From contig JAKOYN010000040.1 of assembly GCA_029780415.1 (NCBI GenBank), positions 1-64,000 of the forward strand: a DNA stretch of 64,000 nucleotides, read 5' to 3'. How positions within the stretch are numbered: the stretch's first letter is position 1; every line of letters starts with the position of its first letter. The notes below the pieces were generated by a model, which was not told the DNA's origin, did not search any database, and saw only the letters and a program-made list of their open reading frames with translations. Positions 32,375 through 46,271 of this stretch are shown here, piece by piece. The translations under genes were made by a program, and so were the position numbers. The DNA is from RXIX01 sp003989075. Lineage in GTDB: Bacteria > Pseudomonadota > Gammaproteobacteria > Competibacterales > Competibacteraceae.

Positions 32375-33274
32375 ATGGCCATCCCCAGCTACGACTCTTG
32401 CATCTACCCGCTGCTGCAAACCCTGGCCGCCTATCCCGATGGCGCCAGGGTATCCGAGTTGCAGGATCGCACTGCTGACCGGCTGGGCTTAAGCGCCGAG
32501 GAACGGGCGGAAATTCTGCCCAGCGGCGCCCAGATGGTGTTTCGCAACAGGATCGGCTGGGCGCATGATCGCCTCAAGCGCCAGCAGCTCTCGGAATCGC
32601 CCCGGCGCGGCTGGTGGCGGATCACCCCAACGGGCAGGCTGTTTCTCGCCGCACATCCCGATGGCATTGATGACGCCCTGCGCCTGCGTCTGGCCAGGCT
32701 CAGCGTGACCGACAACGGCGACATGGCCTCACATTCCGCGACCGATTCCGTGCCCGACAGCAGTCCGGAAGAGCGGATCGACGCTGCGGTAAAGGAACTG
32801 CACGACAGCGTTGCCAGGGATCTGCTTGAGCATATCGGCCAATGCACGCCGGCGTTCTTCGAGCGGCTGGTGCTCGACCTGCTGCACGCGCTCGGCTATG
32901 GCGTCAGCCGCAGCGACCTGCGGCAAACCGGGGGTCCTGGTGATGGCGGTATCGATGGCATCATCGCCCTGGACCGGCTGGGATTGGAGAAGGTGTATGT
33001 GCAGGCCAAGCGCTGGCAGAGCACCATCGGCAGTCCGCAACTGCACGAGTTCTACGGCGCACTCGCCGCACGCAAGGCCAGAAAGGGCGTGTTCATCACC
33101 ACCTCGGACTTCAGCACCCAGGCCCGGGAATTCTCCAGGTCGGTAGCCGACGGCATCGTCCTGGTCAATGGCGCTGATCTGGCCCGGTTCATGATCGAAA
33201 CCGGGGTGGGCGTGACCGTCAAGCGTCAGGTGCATATCGTCAGCATCGACAGTGACTATTTCGAAGACCTCTAA
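32375..33274 (+). CDS. mrr: Mrr-type methylation-dependent restriction endonuclease
   Basis: A 299-residue type IV restriction enzyme. Residues 1-100 form the N-terminal winged-helix Mrr_N domain (YDSCIYPLLQTLAAYPDG, WWRITPTGR). Residues about 155-290 form the PD-(D/E)xK domain: FFERLVLDLLHALGYG, GPGDGGIDGII with D194, VYVQAKRW with Q210-A-K212, and KGVFITTSDFS. Mrr cuts DNA with methylated bases and is a resident defence enzyme. Length matches E. coli Mrr. It stands alone, convergent with uup, with no methyltransferase gene nearby, as expected for type IV enzymes. Confidence 0.9.
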   Translation: MAIPSYDSCIYPLLQTLAAYPDGARVSELQDRTADRLGLSAEERAEILPSGAQMVFRNRIGWAHDRLKRQQLSESPRRGWWRITPTGRLFLAAHPDGIDDALRLRLARLSVTDNGDMASHSATDSVPDSSPEERIDAAVKELHDSVARDLLEHIGQCTPAFFERLVLDLLHALGYGVSRSDLRQTGGPGDGGIDGIIALDRLGLEKVYVQAKRWQSTIGSPQLHEFYGALAARKARKGVFITTSDFSTQAREFSRSVADGIVLVNGADLARFMIETGVGVTVKRQVHIVSIDSDYFEDL

Positions 33275-33292
33275 GCCCGCGATAGGCAGCGA

Positions 33293-35191
33293 TCATCCAC
33301 CTGCGCGAGCATCCAGTGCTTCCCAGCGTGCATAGGCGATAGTCAGTTCCGCTTCCAGCGCACGCAATTCCTCTGCCTGACGCGCGATCGCCGCTGGCTC
33401 CTGCCTGTAGAACGCCGGGTCGGCGGTCTGGGCCTGCAGGGCCTGCTGGCGCTGCTCCAGTTGCTCAATCCGCTCTGGCAACTGCTCCAGCTCGCGCTGT
33501 TCCTTGTAGCTAAGCCGGGCCGGGGCAGCGGGTTTGGCTGCCTTTGGCGCGGGTGCTGGCGCAGATTTGACCTTGACCGGTAGCAGCGGATCGGGCGCTG
33601 CGCGCTGGCGCAGCCAGTCGCTGTAACCGCCGACATATTCACCGATACGCCCGTTATCCTCGAACACCAGGCAGCTGGTCACCACGCTATCGAGAAACGC
33701 CCGGTCATGGCTGACCAGCAGCAGCGTGCCGCTGTACTCCAGCAGCAATTCCTCCAGCAGTTCCAGCGTTTCCAGATCCAGATCATTGGTCGGCTCGTCC
33801 ATCACCAATAGATTGGCCGGCTGACTGAACAGCCGCGCCAACAGCAGGCGGTTGCGCTCACCGCCGGACAGCGACTTGACCGGCGAACGCGCCCGCTGTG
33901 CACTGAACAGAAAATCACCCAGATAGCTGATCACATGGCGGCGCTGGCCGTTGATCTCCAGGGTTTCCCGACCTTCGGCGAGGTTGTCGAGCACACTGCG
34001 CTCAGGGTCGAGACGCTCGCGCAACTGATCGAAATAGGCAAGCTCCAGCCGTGTGCCAAGGCGTACCGTGCCGCTATCCGGCGTCAACCGCCCCAGCAGC
34101 AACTGCAACAGGGTGGTCTTGCCGGAACCATTCGGACCGATCAAGCCAACGCGATCGCCACGCATGATCCGCACCGAGAAATCACGAATCAACGGCGTGT
34201 CGCGCCAGGCATAGCGGACATCCTGCGCCTCAATGACCAGCCGGCCGGACGCTTCGGACTGTTCCAGCTCGAAACTGGCCTTGCCGAGCTGTTCGCGCCG
34301 CTGGCGACGTTCATCGCGCAAGGCCAACAGGGCGCGCACCCGGCCTTCATTACGGGTCCGCCGCGCCTTGATACCCTGGCGAATCCACACCTCTTCCTGG
34401 GCCAGAACCTTATCGAACTTGGCGTTATGGCGGGTTTCGATCTCCAGCAGGGCCGCCTTCTTCTCCTGAAACTGGGCATAATCACCCGGCCATGAGGTCA
34501 GCACGCCCCGATCCAGTTCCAGCAAACGGGTGGCCAAGCGCTGCAACAGGGCCCGGTCATGGGTGATAAACAGCAGACCGCCGCGAAATTGTAGCAACTC
34601 CTCTTCCAGCCACTGAATGGTGTCCAGATCCAGATGGTTGGTCGGTTCATCAAGCAGCAGCAGATCCGGCTCGCTGACCAGCGCCCGGCCCAGCAGCACC
34701 CGCCGCCGCCAGCCACCGGACAACTCGGCCAGCGGCGTATCCGCCGGCAAGCGCAAACGGCTGAGAATGGCCTCGGTGCGCTGCTGCCAGCGCCAGCCCT
34801 CGCGCGCTTCCAGTTCATGCTGCAGGCGTTCCACCCGGCGCAACCGCTCCGGCGCGGCATCGTGGACCAGGGCGGTAGCCGCCTCGTGATACTCCGCCAG
34901 CAGCGCGCCCAGCCCTTCCAGACCGCCGGCAACCACTTCGAACACGGTCGCCGTGGTGTCAGCGGGCAATTCCTGGGACAGAGTGGCCAGACGCAGGCCG
35001 GGCTGGCGCCAGATCTCGCCACTGTCAGGCTGAATCTCGGCAGCCAGCAGGCGCAGCAGGGTGGTCTTGCCCGTGCCGTTGCGACCAATCAGACAGACCC
35101 GCTCGCCAGGATCAATCTGGAAGCTGGCCTGATCGAGCAGCGCTTCGGCACCGAAGGCAATGGAAACGTTGTCAACGCTCAAAAGTGGCAT
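33293..35191 (-). CDS. uup: ABC-F ATPase Uup
   Basis: A 632-residue soluble protein with two ABC cassettes. Walker A motifs are GRNGTGKTT (near residue 37) and GPNGSGKTT (near 355). Signature motifs are LSGGWRRR and LSGGERNR, and Walker B motifs are LLLLDEPTNHLDL and LLVMDEPTNDLDL. There are no membrane segments, which defines ABC-F. The C-terminal 100 residues, after a Pro/Ala/Lys-rich linker, form a coiled coil (YKEQRELEQLPERIEQLEQRQ), the Uup DNA-binding tail. Uup affects transposon excision and ribosome quality control. It is convergent with mrr. Confidence 0.92.
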   Translation of the reverse strand: MPLLSVDNVSIAFGAEALLDQASFQIDPGERVCLIGRNGTGKTTLLRLLAAEIQPDSGEIWRQPGLRLATLSQELPADTTATVFEVVAGGLEGLGALLAEYHEAATALVHDAAPERLRRVERLQHELEAREGWRWQQRTEAILSRLRLPADTPLAELSGGWRRRVLLGRALVSEPDLLLLDEPTNHLDLDTIQWLEEELLQFRGGLLFITHDRALLQRLATRLLELDRGVLTSWPGDYAQFQEKKAALLEIETRHNAKFDKVLAQEEVWIRQGIKARRTRNEGRVRALLALRDERRQRREQLGKASFELEQSEASGRLVIEAQDVRYAWRDTPLIRDFSVRIMRGDRVGLIGPNGSGKTTLLQLLLGRLTPDSGTVRLGTRLELAYFDQLRERLDPERSVLDNLAEGRETLEINGQRRHVISYLGDFLFSAQRARSPVKSLSGGERNRLLLARLFSQPANLLVMDEPTNDLDLETLELLEELLLEYSGTLLLVSHDRAFLDSVVTSCLVFEDNGRIGEYVGGYSDWLRQRAAPDPLLPVKVKSAPAPAPKAAKPAAPARLSYKEQRELEQLPERIEQLEQRQQALQAQTADPAFYRQEPAAIARQAEELRALEAELTIAYARWEALDARAGG

Positions 35192-35608
35192 CTGTCAATC
35201 AACTCACCATGACCGGGCGTGCTGAGCCCGATGCAGCAGGAAACAGTAATCCGCCGACACACGCAACAGGGCCAATTCCCCGGCAGGCTGGTGGAAATGT
35301 TTAACTTACCGTAGATGCCCCGTCAGCAGCGGAACATCCTGTTGGTACCGTACTCGGCAAAAGACCGGGTCGGATGGAAACGGCCCGCGACTCTGGCCTA
35401 CATTGAATTTGGAATTTGCCAGGCTGATAAATCTCCAGCGCGAGTGTTACTGCCCATAACCAGACCTTACAGTAGCATAGCGATGCCCACAGCCTGGAGC
35501 TGCTCATTGTGCAGACTGGCCGCAACCGCCATACCGTACTGAACTATGCTTTCCTCTACCATCAAACAACGCTGGACATCGTGACAGAAAGATTCTGGGA
35601 GCATTCTG
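35192..35608. other. Intergenic region upstream of the PhnD-like gene
   Basis: About 417 bp between the divergent uup and PhnD-like genes. Short frames through it (for example 35315-35542) lack ribosome-binding sites and protein-like composition. GGGAG lies just upstream of the ATG at 35609. I see no repeat or RNA gene. The length suggests a regulated promoter for the binding-protein/kinase pair. Confidence 0.5.
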
Positions 35609-36445
35609 ATGAAAAGATTATTCATGGCTCTGGCCATTATGGCGCTGGGCTCGACGGTTACACTGGCAGCCAGCGTCACATACCGATTTTCTCCGGTCAA
35701 TCAGTGGGATATAACCAAAACAGCGTCCTATTGGAACCCGATTGTGCAATACGTGGAAGAAAAAAGCGGGGTACAGCTGGAACTCAAGATCGGCCGCACT
35801 TCTGCTGACACGACCAGCTATGTGCTGGCAGGGGAAGTGGAGTTCGTATTTTCCAATCACCTGTTTTCGCCAGAACGCGAGGCGCTGGGCTGGAAGGTAT
35901 TCGGGCGGCGCAACATGCCGCAATTGTACGGACAAATCGCCGTACCCGAGGATTCTCCAATCCGCAAACTGGAGGATCTGCAGGACAAGACGGTCGTTTT
36001 TGCCGGCCCCGAGGCGTTCATCGGCTACAAGGTGACCTACGCCGAACTGCTCTCGCGCGGCATCCAGGTTAAAACCAGCTTCGGCGGCAACCAGAACGCA
36101 GCCTTTGCCCAGATGTTTTCCGGCAAGGCCGATGCCACGGGCAGCAATTCGATGCTGATCGAGGGCTATGCCAAACGCGAGAACAAGCAGTTCCGCATCC
36201 TGTGGACGTCCGAGGGCTACCACGATCTGGCGCTGATGGCATCCAGCAAGGTGCCGGAAAAGGATGTGCAGGCCGTGGCCCAGGCCTTTTTCAGCATGCA
36301 CAATGATCCGGTGGGTCAGGAGATTCTGCGCAAGGCTTCTGAAACCGTGGGCCTGAGCAGCGACGCCTACTTCGTCCCGGCCACGGCAGCCGATTATGTA
36401 TCGTACCGCCATTTCTACCAGACGGCTCCGACCGTGCTGCGCTGA
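35609..36445 (+). CDS. PhnD-like phosphate/phosphonate-type periplasmic binding protein
   Basis: A 278-residue protein. A signal peptide spans residues 1-20 (LFMALAIMALGSTVTLAA). The mature part has the PhnD-family pattern: YRFSPVNQWDI, YVEEKSGVQLELK, YVLAGEVEFVF, LQDKTVVFAGPEAFIGYK and GNQNAAFAQMFSGKADATG. No permease or ATPase gene accompanies it. The next gene, 17 bp on, encodes a hybrid histidine kinase, so the likely role is to present a ligand to the kinase rather than to import it. Ligands of orphan PhnD-like proteins vary, so the ligand is unknown. Confidence 0.82.
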   Translation: MKRLFMALAIMALGSTVTLAASVTYRFSPVNQWDITKTASYWNPIVQYVEEKSGVQLELKIGRTSADTTSYVLAGEVEFVFSNHLFSPEREALGWKVFGRRNMPQLYGQIAVPEDSPIRKLEDLQDKTVVFAGPEAFIGYKVTYAELLSRGIQVKTSFGGNQNAAFAQMFSGKADATGSNSMLIEGYAKRENKQFRILWTSEGYHDLALMASSKVPEKDVQAVAQAFFSMHNDPVGQEILRKASETVGLSSDAYFVPATAADYVSYRHFYQTAPTVLR

Positions 36446-36462
36446 CTTGACTGACTACGGAC

Positions 36463-38532
<2,070 letters not shown>

Positions 38533-38692
38533 CAGCCCGCCAGGACTTTCCTTCAGCGCTGCCATGACATAGCGGTGGCCCGGATACATCCCTGCTCCTC
38601 GCAGGCCCGTATTGCCGGCAACGTCCGCTGCCACGGCCGTCTGGTCATCCTGCCGCCGCATGAACTGCGACATCCCCTGAACAGTTCTTGAA

Positions 38693-40849
<2,157 letters not shown>

Positions 40850-41029
40850 TTGCCCTCCCGGTCGGGATCACAGCATCAATAACAGTCCTCTCCGCTGGAG
40901 CGAGCGACCGTGTTCACTGAAACTGCTGGTCCCCAAGCGGGATCGCTGATTCCGTTGGCATTGGCCGCCCTCTCCCCAGGGGAAGAGAGCATGAACCACA
41001 GACCAGCAGCTAAAGGGTGAAGATCGATC

Positions 41030-42262
41030 CTACTCGCTGAACGCGCGCATCGTCGTGCTGACCTCGCCGGGTCCGATCACGGTGATGCCACCCTCGGTGA
41101 CCTGGTACAGGCGCCGATCCTGCTCCGGGTCATAACCGATGCGCGCACCGGCCTCGATGATGTTGTACTGACCGATGATGGTCCGCCGCAGCCGCGCACC
41201 GCGCTTGATCCAGACATAATCCTGAATCACGCAATCCTCCAGCTCAACATCGTCCTCGATGATCACTTCGCGGCGAATCATGCAGTTGCGGATTGAGGCT
41301 GAATGCACCAGCGAGCCGGCGGCGATCACGCTGTTGTGAATATGGGCGTCGATGATCCGCGCCACCGGTCCCTGATAATTACTGGAAAAAATCCGCCACT
41401 GCGGGTTGAACACGTCAAAGCGCGGCGTCAGCCCGAGCAGATCCTGATGGGCGTTGAAATAGGCGTCCAGGGTACCGACATCGCGCCAGTAGGCCGGCTC
41501 TTCGTAGGACTTCACCCCCGGTACCCGATTGGTAGCAAAGTCGTAGGCAAACAGCCGGTGACTGTCCTTGAGCTTGGGCAATACATGGTGGCCGAAGTCG
41601 TGTTCACCACGACGATTGGCTTCCTTGAGGGCATCGACCAGCACCTTGGCGTTGAACAGGTAGTTGCCCATCGAAGCGTAGGCGCGCGTCGGATCGGAGG
41701 GCATGGGCGCCGGGTTGAGCGGCTTTTCCTGGAATTCGTTGACCCGGCCGGCGTGGTCAGCGGCGATGACGCCAAAGGACTTGGCCTCGTCCAGCGGCAC
41801 TGGCAGCGCCGCGACCGTGACGTCAGCTTCGCGCTCCAGATGAAAATCCACCATCTGCTGAATGTCCATGCGATAGATATGGTCGGCGCCAAACACCAGC
41901 ACCAGATCCGGATCGTGCAACTGGATCAGGTTCAGGTTCTGGTAGACGGCATCCGCAGTACCCTGGAACCAGTCGCCACCGCTGAGCATCTGCGGCGGCA
42001 CCACGGTCACGAATTCCTCATTGCGCATCGGCGATACCACCCAGGCCTTGCGCACATGCTCGATCAGCGACTGGGACTTGTACTGCACCAGCAGGTAGAT
42101 CGACTGGATGCGGGCATTGAGCAGGTTGCTCAGCACGAAGTCGACGATCCGATAGCGGCTCCCAAAGGGCAGCGACGGCTTGGAACTGGCGGTGGTCAGC
42201 GGCTGCAGGCGCGAGCCTTCGCCACCGGCCATTACAAACGCAAGAACTTTGGGTTGTTTCAT
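41030..42262 (-). CDS. glgC: Glucose-1-phosphate adenylyltransferase
   Basis: A 410-residue ADP-glucose pyrophosphorylase. The N-terminal nucleotidyltransferase has FVMAGGEGSRLQPLT, KPSLPFGSRYRIVDFVLSN and GTADAVYQNLNLI. The substrate Lys is in FQEKPLNPAPMP, and VLVFGADHIYRMD follows. The C-terminal part forms left-handed beta-helix turns (IIDAHIHNSVIAAGSLVHSA). It makes ADP-glucose from glucose-1-phosphate and ATP, the donor for glycogen synthase or for the GlgM route to maltose-1-phosphate. Its start overlaps the maltokinase stop by 4 bp, which implies a shared transcript. GlgA/GlgM and GlgB genes are not in the window. Confidence 0.95.
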   Translation of the reverse strand: MKQPKVLAFVMAGGEGSRLQPLTTASSKPSLPFGSRYRIVDFVLSNLLNARIQSIYLLVQYKSQSLIEHVRKAWVVSPMRNEEFVTVVPPQMLSGGDWFQGTADAVYQNLNLIQLHDPDLVLVFGADHIYRMDIQQMVDFHLEREADVTVAALPVPLDEAKSFGVIAADHAGRVNEFQEKPLNPAPMPSDPTRAYASMGNYLFNAKVLVDALKEANRRGEHDFGHHVLPKLKDSHRLFAYDFATNRVPGVKSYEEPAYWRDVGTLDAYFNAHQDLLGLTPRFDVFNPQWRIFSSNYQGPVARIIDAHIHNSVIAAGSLVHSASIRNCMIRREVIIEDDVELEDCVIQDYVWIKRGARLRRTIIGQYNIIEAGARIGYDPEQDRRLYQVTEGGITVIGPGEVSTTMRAFSE

Positions 42263-43866
42263 CGCGGCACTTCCTTCATTGTCAGGGACAGCAGTTCACA
42301 CAATCCCCCGAGAGGAATCACAAGCCAGTCGGGGCGGTTATCCAATTCGTAGCGCAGTTCGTAACTGGCCTTTTCCAGGGTCAGCAGCTCCAGCAGGGCC
42401 TGGACTTGCCAGGGATCGTCCGGATCGCTGGCGCAACCCCGCGCGGCTTGGGCATAGCCTTCCAGGAACGCGCTGCGGGCCTGCTCCTCCCACACCCGGA
42501 CATGGGGCGCGAGCAGTTGCCATTGGCCCATGCCCGCAGTGGTCGCCTGGCGCAGCGCAGCGTGCGCGGCATAATTGAACGAGCGCAACAGACCCACCAC
42601 ATCGCGCAACGGCGTGTGCTTGGCGCGCCGCTCCTCTAAAGGCCGCAATGGCTCGCCCTCGAAATCAATGATGATGACATCATCCCCGACCAGCAGCACC
42701 TGGCCGAGGTGATAATCACCGTGGCAGCGGGTTTTCATAGGCAGCGGATCACTGATCGCCGGGGCCACGCAGCGCGCCAGCACAGCCTCGCGCGCATCCA
42801 GCACTGTCGTAGCCAGAACCCGCATCGATTCCGGCAGCCCGCTCCGCGCCAACTCCAGCCAATCCAGCGTCGTGGCCAACTCACTGCGAATCCGCGTGCT
42901 CCACGCCTCAAGATCCGCCACCGTGATCGGCTCGGGATCAAAGGCCGGATCACCCGTGTGCAGCGCCAGAACCCGGTGCAGCTCGCCAGTGCGGCGGCCC
43001 AGGGTCGCGGCGAAGCGCCGATACCGGCCATGCACCTGCCCGTCCGCCGCGCGCAGCGCATCCGGCTGCTGCAGGCAGTCACCCAGGAAGCACCGCAGAT
43101 AGTCCTGGGTGTAGCTCCAAGCATCGCCCTGATTGTCAATAAAGCCCTGCACCAGGGCCAGCGCGATGACCGTACCGTTGCCGTCCGCGTATTCCAGGGC
43201 GCCGGCCAGCGGCGCGACGTTGCCAAATCCGGCGACATCGCTCAGGAAACGGCCCATCTCCAGTTCGGGGTTGATGCCCGCCCGCAGGCGTCGATAAACC
43301 TTGAGCAGCATGCGGCCACCGATGTTGAGCGTAGCGTTGCTGCTATCCAGGGACAGGCATTTGACCGACAGGGACCCGGGCGCCTCACCGGCCCACTGGC
43401 GAAAAACGCGCGTTGAGGAGAACTTCAGCCAGCCCTCACCCAGCGGGATGCGGACGTTGCCGGCCATCATCCTGAGAATCGACTGGCTGAAGGCTTCACG
43501 GGCACAGGCATCGTAGAGCAGACCGATCCGCGCCCCGATCCGCACCCGGGCCAGCGTGCAGGACCTTGGCGGGCGCGGCTGGTCATCGCCTTCATCATCC
43601 CAGGCCAGTGCCAGCGGCAGCCCGTAATCCTGCGGCTCTGCCTGGCCGGCCAGCCAGACCCGAATGCGCGCCAGCAGCCACCCGGCCTGATCGAACCCGA
43701 TGTCATGGCAGTCGCATTCCACCCGCTCGATGCACCCGCCCTTGCCGGCGAACCAGCGCTGCGTCGACAGGAACATGGACAGCGCCTGAGCAAGGGCGAC
43801 GGACACGATCGGGTCGCGCCACCCCTCGGCGCCAGCCAGATCAATGATCCTGTCGCCTGGTTCCAC
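42259..43866 (-). CDS. Maltokinase (stand-alone Pep2/Mak type)
   Basis: A 535-residue protein kinase-like enzyme that phosphorylates maltose to maltose-1-phosphate for GlgE. The N-terminal cap domain has LSTQRWFAGKGG. The kinase part has the catalytic segment TRCHGDYHLGQVLLVGDDVIIIDFEGEP, with Asp as base and DFEGE as the metal site, followed by RRAKHTPLRDVVGLLRSF. In many bacteria this domain is fused to trehalose synthase; here it is separate and no treS gene is in the window. Its gene is 14 bp downstream of glgE and overlaps glgC by 4 bp, placing it in the GlgE pathway. The assignment rests on motifs and context together. Confidence 0.87.
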   Translation of the reverse strand: MEPGDRIIDLAGAEGWRDPIVSVALAQALSMFLSTQRWFAGKGGCIERVECDCHDIGFDQAGWLLARIRVWLAGQAEPQDYGLPLALAWDDEGDDQPRPPRSCTLARVRIGARIGLLYDACAREAFSQSILRMMAGNVRIPLGEGWLKFSSTRVFRQWAGEAPGSLSVKCLSLDSSNATLNIGGRMLLKVYRRLRAGINPELEMGRFLSDVAGFGNVAPLAGALEYADGNGTVIALALVQGFIDNQGDAWSYTQDYLRCFLGDCLQQPDALRAADGQVHGRYRRFAATLGRRTGELHRVLALHTGDPAFDPEPITVADLEAWSTRIRSELATTLDWLELARSGLPESMRVLATTVLDAREAVLARCVAPAISDPLPMKTRCHGDYHLGQVLLVGDDVIIIDFEGEPLRPLEERRAKHTPLRDVVGLLRSFNYAAHAALRQATTAGMGQWQLLAPHVRVWEEQARSAFLEGYAQAARGCASDPDDPWQVQALLELLTLEKASYELRYELDNRPDWLVIPLGGLCELLSLTMKEVPR

Positions 43867-43880
43867 GCTGTCCTCCCGCC

Positions 43881-46043
43881 TCAGCCTTCAAACGTGGCGA
43901 AGTCGCGCTCGGTGTGCAGGTGGTGGCGAATGCGGAACACATGCGCCGGCATCCGGTGCGGATTCAGTTCGACATAGTTGCGCGGCCCATGCCACAGGTA
44001 ATGCGCGCCGGTCAGCAGGTCATGCACCTGGAACGGCTGCTGCGGATCCACGCCCAGTGCTTCGAGATCAAGGTGAGTCCAGCCGGCCTGGGTGTAATGC
44101 GGATCCAGATTCACCACCACCAGAATGACGTTGGCGCGATCCGGGGTGACCTTGCTGTAGCACAGCATCTGCTCGTTATCGACCTGATGCACCCGCATGC
44201 CCCAGTCGGACTGCAGGGCCGGATTGCGCTTGCGAATCCGGTTCACCAGGGCAATGAAGTCGCACAGGCTGTTAGGTCCGTCCAGTTCCTGGCGATCCCG
44301 GTAGCGCAGCTGATACTTCTCGGAATCCAGATACTCCTCGCTGCCGTGCTTGACCGCGACGTGTTCCATCAGTTCATAGGCCGGCCCATAGATCCCATAG
44401 CTGGCGGTCATGGTCGCCGCCATCACCAGCCGCGACATGAACATCGGCCGGCCGCCGAACTGCAGCGCCTCGGTGAGAATATCCGGGGTATTCGGCCAGA
44501 AGTTGGGGCGGAAATACTCGCGGCCCGGGCCCTGGCACACTTCGGTCAGGTACTCGCCAAGCTCGGCGGCAGTATTGCGCCACGCATAGTAGGTATAGGA
44601 CTGACTGTAGCCGAGCTTGGCCAGGCGATGCATGACCTTGGGCCGGGTGAAGGCTTCGGCAAGGAAGATCGCGTTCGGCGTGCTCTGCTTGATCTCGCCG
44701 ATCAGCCATTCCCACATGGCGAAGGGCTTGGTATGCGGGTTGTCGACCCGGAAGATGCGTACGCCCTGCTGAATCCAGAATTCAAAGATGCTCTTGATCT
44801 CGTCCCACAGCGCCCGCCAGTCGGCGGTTTCAAAGTTGAACGGATAGATGTCCTGATACTTCTTAGGTGGATTCTCGGCATACTGCACCGTGCCATCCGG
44901 CCGCCAGCGGAACCAGTCGGGATGCTGCTCGACGTAAGGATGGTCGGGGGCGCATTGCAGGGCGATATCCATGGCGATGTCGATACCGTGCTCCTTCGCC
45001 TTGTGCACCAAGTGGCGGAAATCCTCCAGGGTGCCCAGTTCCGGCAGAATCGCCTTGTGGCCACCTTCCGCCGCGCCGATCGCCCAGGGACTGCCCACAT
45101 CATCGGCAGTGGGCGTCAGGGTGTTGTTCTTACCCTTGCGGTTGACCCGGCCAATCGGATGGATCGGCGGAAAGTACAGCACATCGAAGCCCATCGCGGC
45201 GATGCGCGGCAGCCAGGCTTCGCAATCCCGGAAGGTGCCATGCTGGCCGGGGACCGCACTGCAGGAACGCGGAAACATTTCGTACCAGCTGCTAAAGCGG
45301 GCGCGCTCGTCATCGACCACCACCGCCAGGATCCTGTCGTACTGCAGGGCCAGGCTGCGATCGGCATACAGTGTCATCAACCGCGCCAGATCCTCATCCA
45401 GCCCCAGCCGGCGACGGTATTCGAGCTCCTTCTGCCCCACCAGTTCCTGGGCGCGCCGGGCCAGCCATTGCGCATCGCCGCCCGTAGCACGCTGGCTGGC
45501 CTGCTCAACCAGCTTCTCACCCACCCGCAGGGCAATGGCCACGTCCTCGGCCTGCACCCAGCGCCCGAGATCATGCCGCCAGGACTTGAAGGCATCCACC
45601 CAGGCGGTCACCGTGTATTCGTAGCGGCCCAGATCCAGCACCACAAACTCGCCCTGCCAGCGGTCATTGACCAGGGCGCGCATCGGCGTTTCCTGCCAGT
45701 CGCCCGCACCCGCCTTGCGATATTGCAGCACGCAGGACAGCGCGTCATGGCCATCGGTGAACACATCCGCCTCGACCGTCACCGTATCGCCGACCGTGCG
45801 CTTAATAGCGAAACGGCCACCATCGAGCTGCGGCGTCACCCCCTCGATGATCGCGCGCCTGCGGCCATCGGGACCGGCGACAGGGACCGCGACCGGCTCC
45901 GGCTCGGGAACGACCGCGACCGGCTCCGGCATGGGCGTTGAAACTGCGGCGGGCGGGGACGATGATGCGGGTTGAGCGTGCTGCGTGACTGCTGCTACAT
46001 CCGCGACTTTCTTTTTCTCATCCGCCACGAGCTTCTTTTTCAT
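43881..46043 (-). CDS. glgE: GlgE maltosyltransferase
   Basis: About 720 residues from the ATG at 46043; the frame is open 27 codons further. The N terminus begins MKKKLVADEKKK and runs into a Pro/Glu/Val-rich low-complexity stretch before the CBM-like domain (RRAIIEGVTPQLDGGRFAI). The GH13_3 core has LYFPPIHPIGRVNRKGKNN, DIALQCAPDHPYV, the nucleophile Asp in RIFRVDNPHTKP, the acid Glu in IFLAEAFTRPK and GIYGPAYELMEH. GlgE adds maltosyl units from maltose-1-phosphate to alpha-1,4-glucan. It opens the glgE-mak-glgC-glgX group and is divergent from dapD. Confidence 0.94.
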   Translation of the reverse strand: MKKKLVADEKKKVADVAAVTQHAQPASSSPPAAVSTPMPEPVAVVPEPEPVAVPVAGPDGRRRAIIEGVTPQLDGGRFAIKRTVGDTVTVEADVFTDGHDALSCVLQYRKAGAGDWQETPMRALVNDRWQGEFVVLDLGRYEYTVTAWVDAFKSWRHDLGRWVQAEDVAIALRVGEKLVEQASQRATGGDAQWLARRAQELVGQKELEYRRRLGLDEDLARLMTLYADRSLALQYDRILAVVVDDERARFSSWYEMFPRSCSAVPGQHGTFRDCEAWLPRIAAMGFDVLYFPPIHPIGRVNRKGKNNTLTPTADDVGSPWAIGAAEGGHKAILPELGTLEDFRHLVHKAKEHGIDIAMDIALQCAPDHPYVEQHPDWFRWRPDGTVQYAENPPKKYQDIYPFNFETADWRALWDEIKSIFEFWIQQGVRIFRVDNPHTKPFAMWEWLIGEIKQSTPNAIFLAEAFTRPKVMHRLAKLGYSQSYTYYAWRNTAAELGEYLTEVCQGPGREYFRPNFWPNTPDILTEALQFGGRPMFMSRLVMAATMTASYGIYGPAYELMEHVAVKHGSEEYLDSEKYQLRYRDRQELDGPNSLCDFIALVNRIRKRNPALQSDWGMRVHQVDNEQMLCYSKVTPDRANVILVVVNLDPHYTQAGWTHLDLEALGVDPQQPFQVHDLLTGAHYLWHGPRNYVELNPHRMPAHVFRIRHHLHTERDFATFEG

Positions 46044-46271
46044 TTCGCCTATCCTCGTTGTGCTGATCTGATCCGCGATGGGGCGCACGCCGGGCATGCC
46101 CCTTCGGCTGCCGTTTACACGCATTCAGTGGTAAAGTGACCGACCCGTTTCGCAGGTCGTCCGCGCGGCCAGCCCTGTTCTGTTTATCCCTGCTTATTAT
46201 GACGGTTTTTCGCGGCTGTGCCTAAGTGACCGTCGGCCCGGCCGGCCGCCCGCACCGAGGATTTTGCACTC

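Noticed and set aside
35315..35542. A 75-codon frame upstream of the PhnD-like gene
   Set aside because: No ribosome-binding site, no recognisable features and unlikely composition; the region is better read as regulatory.
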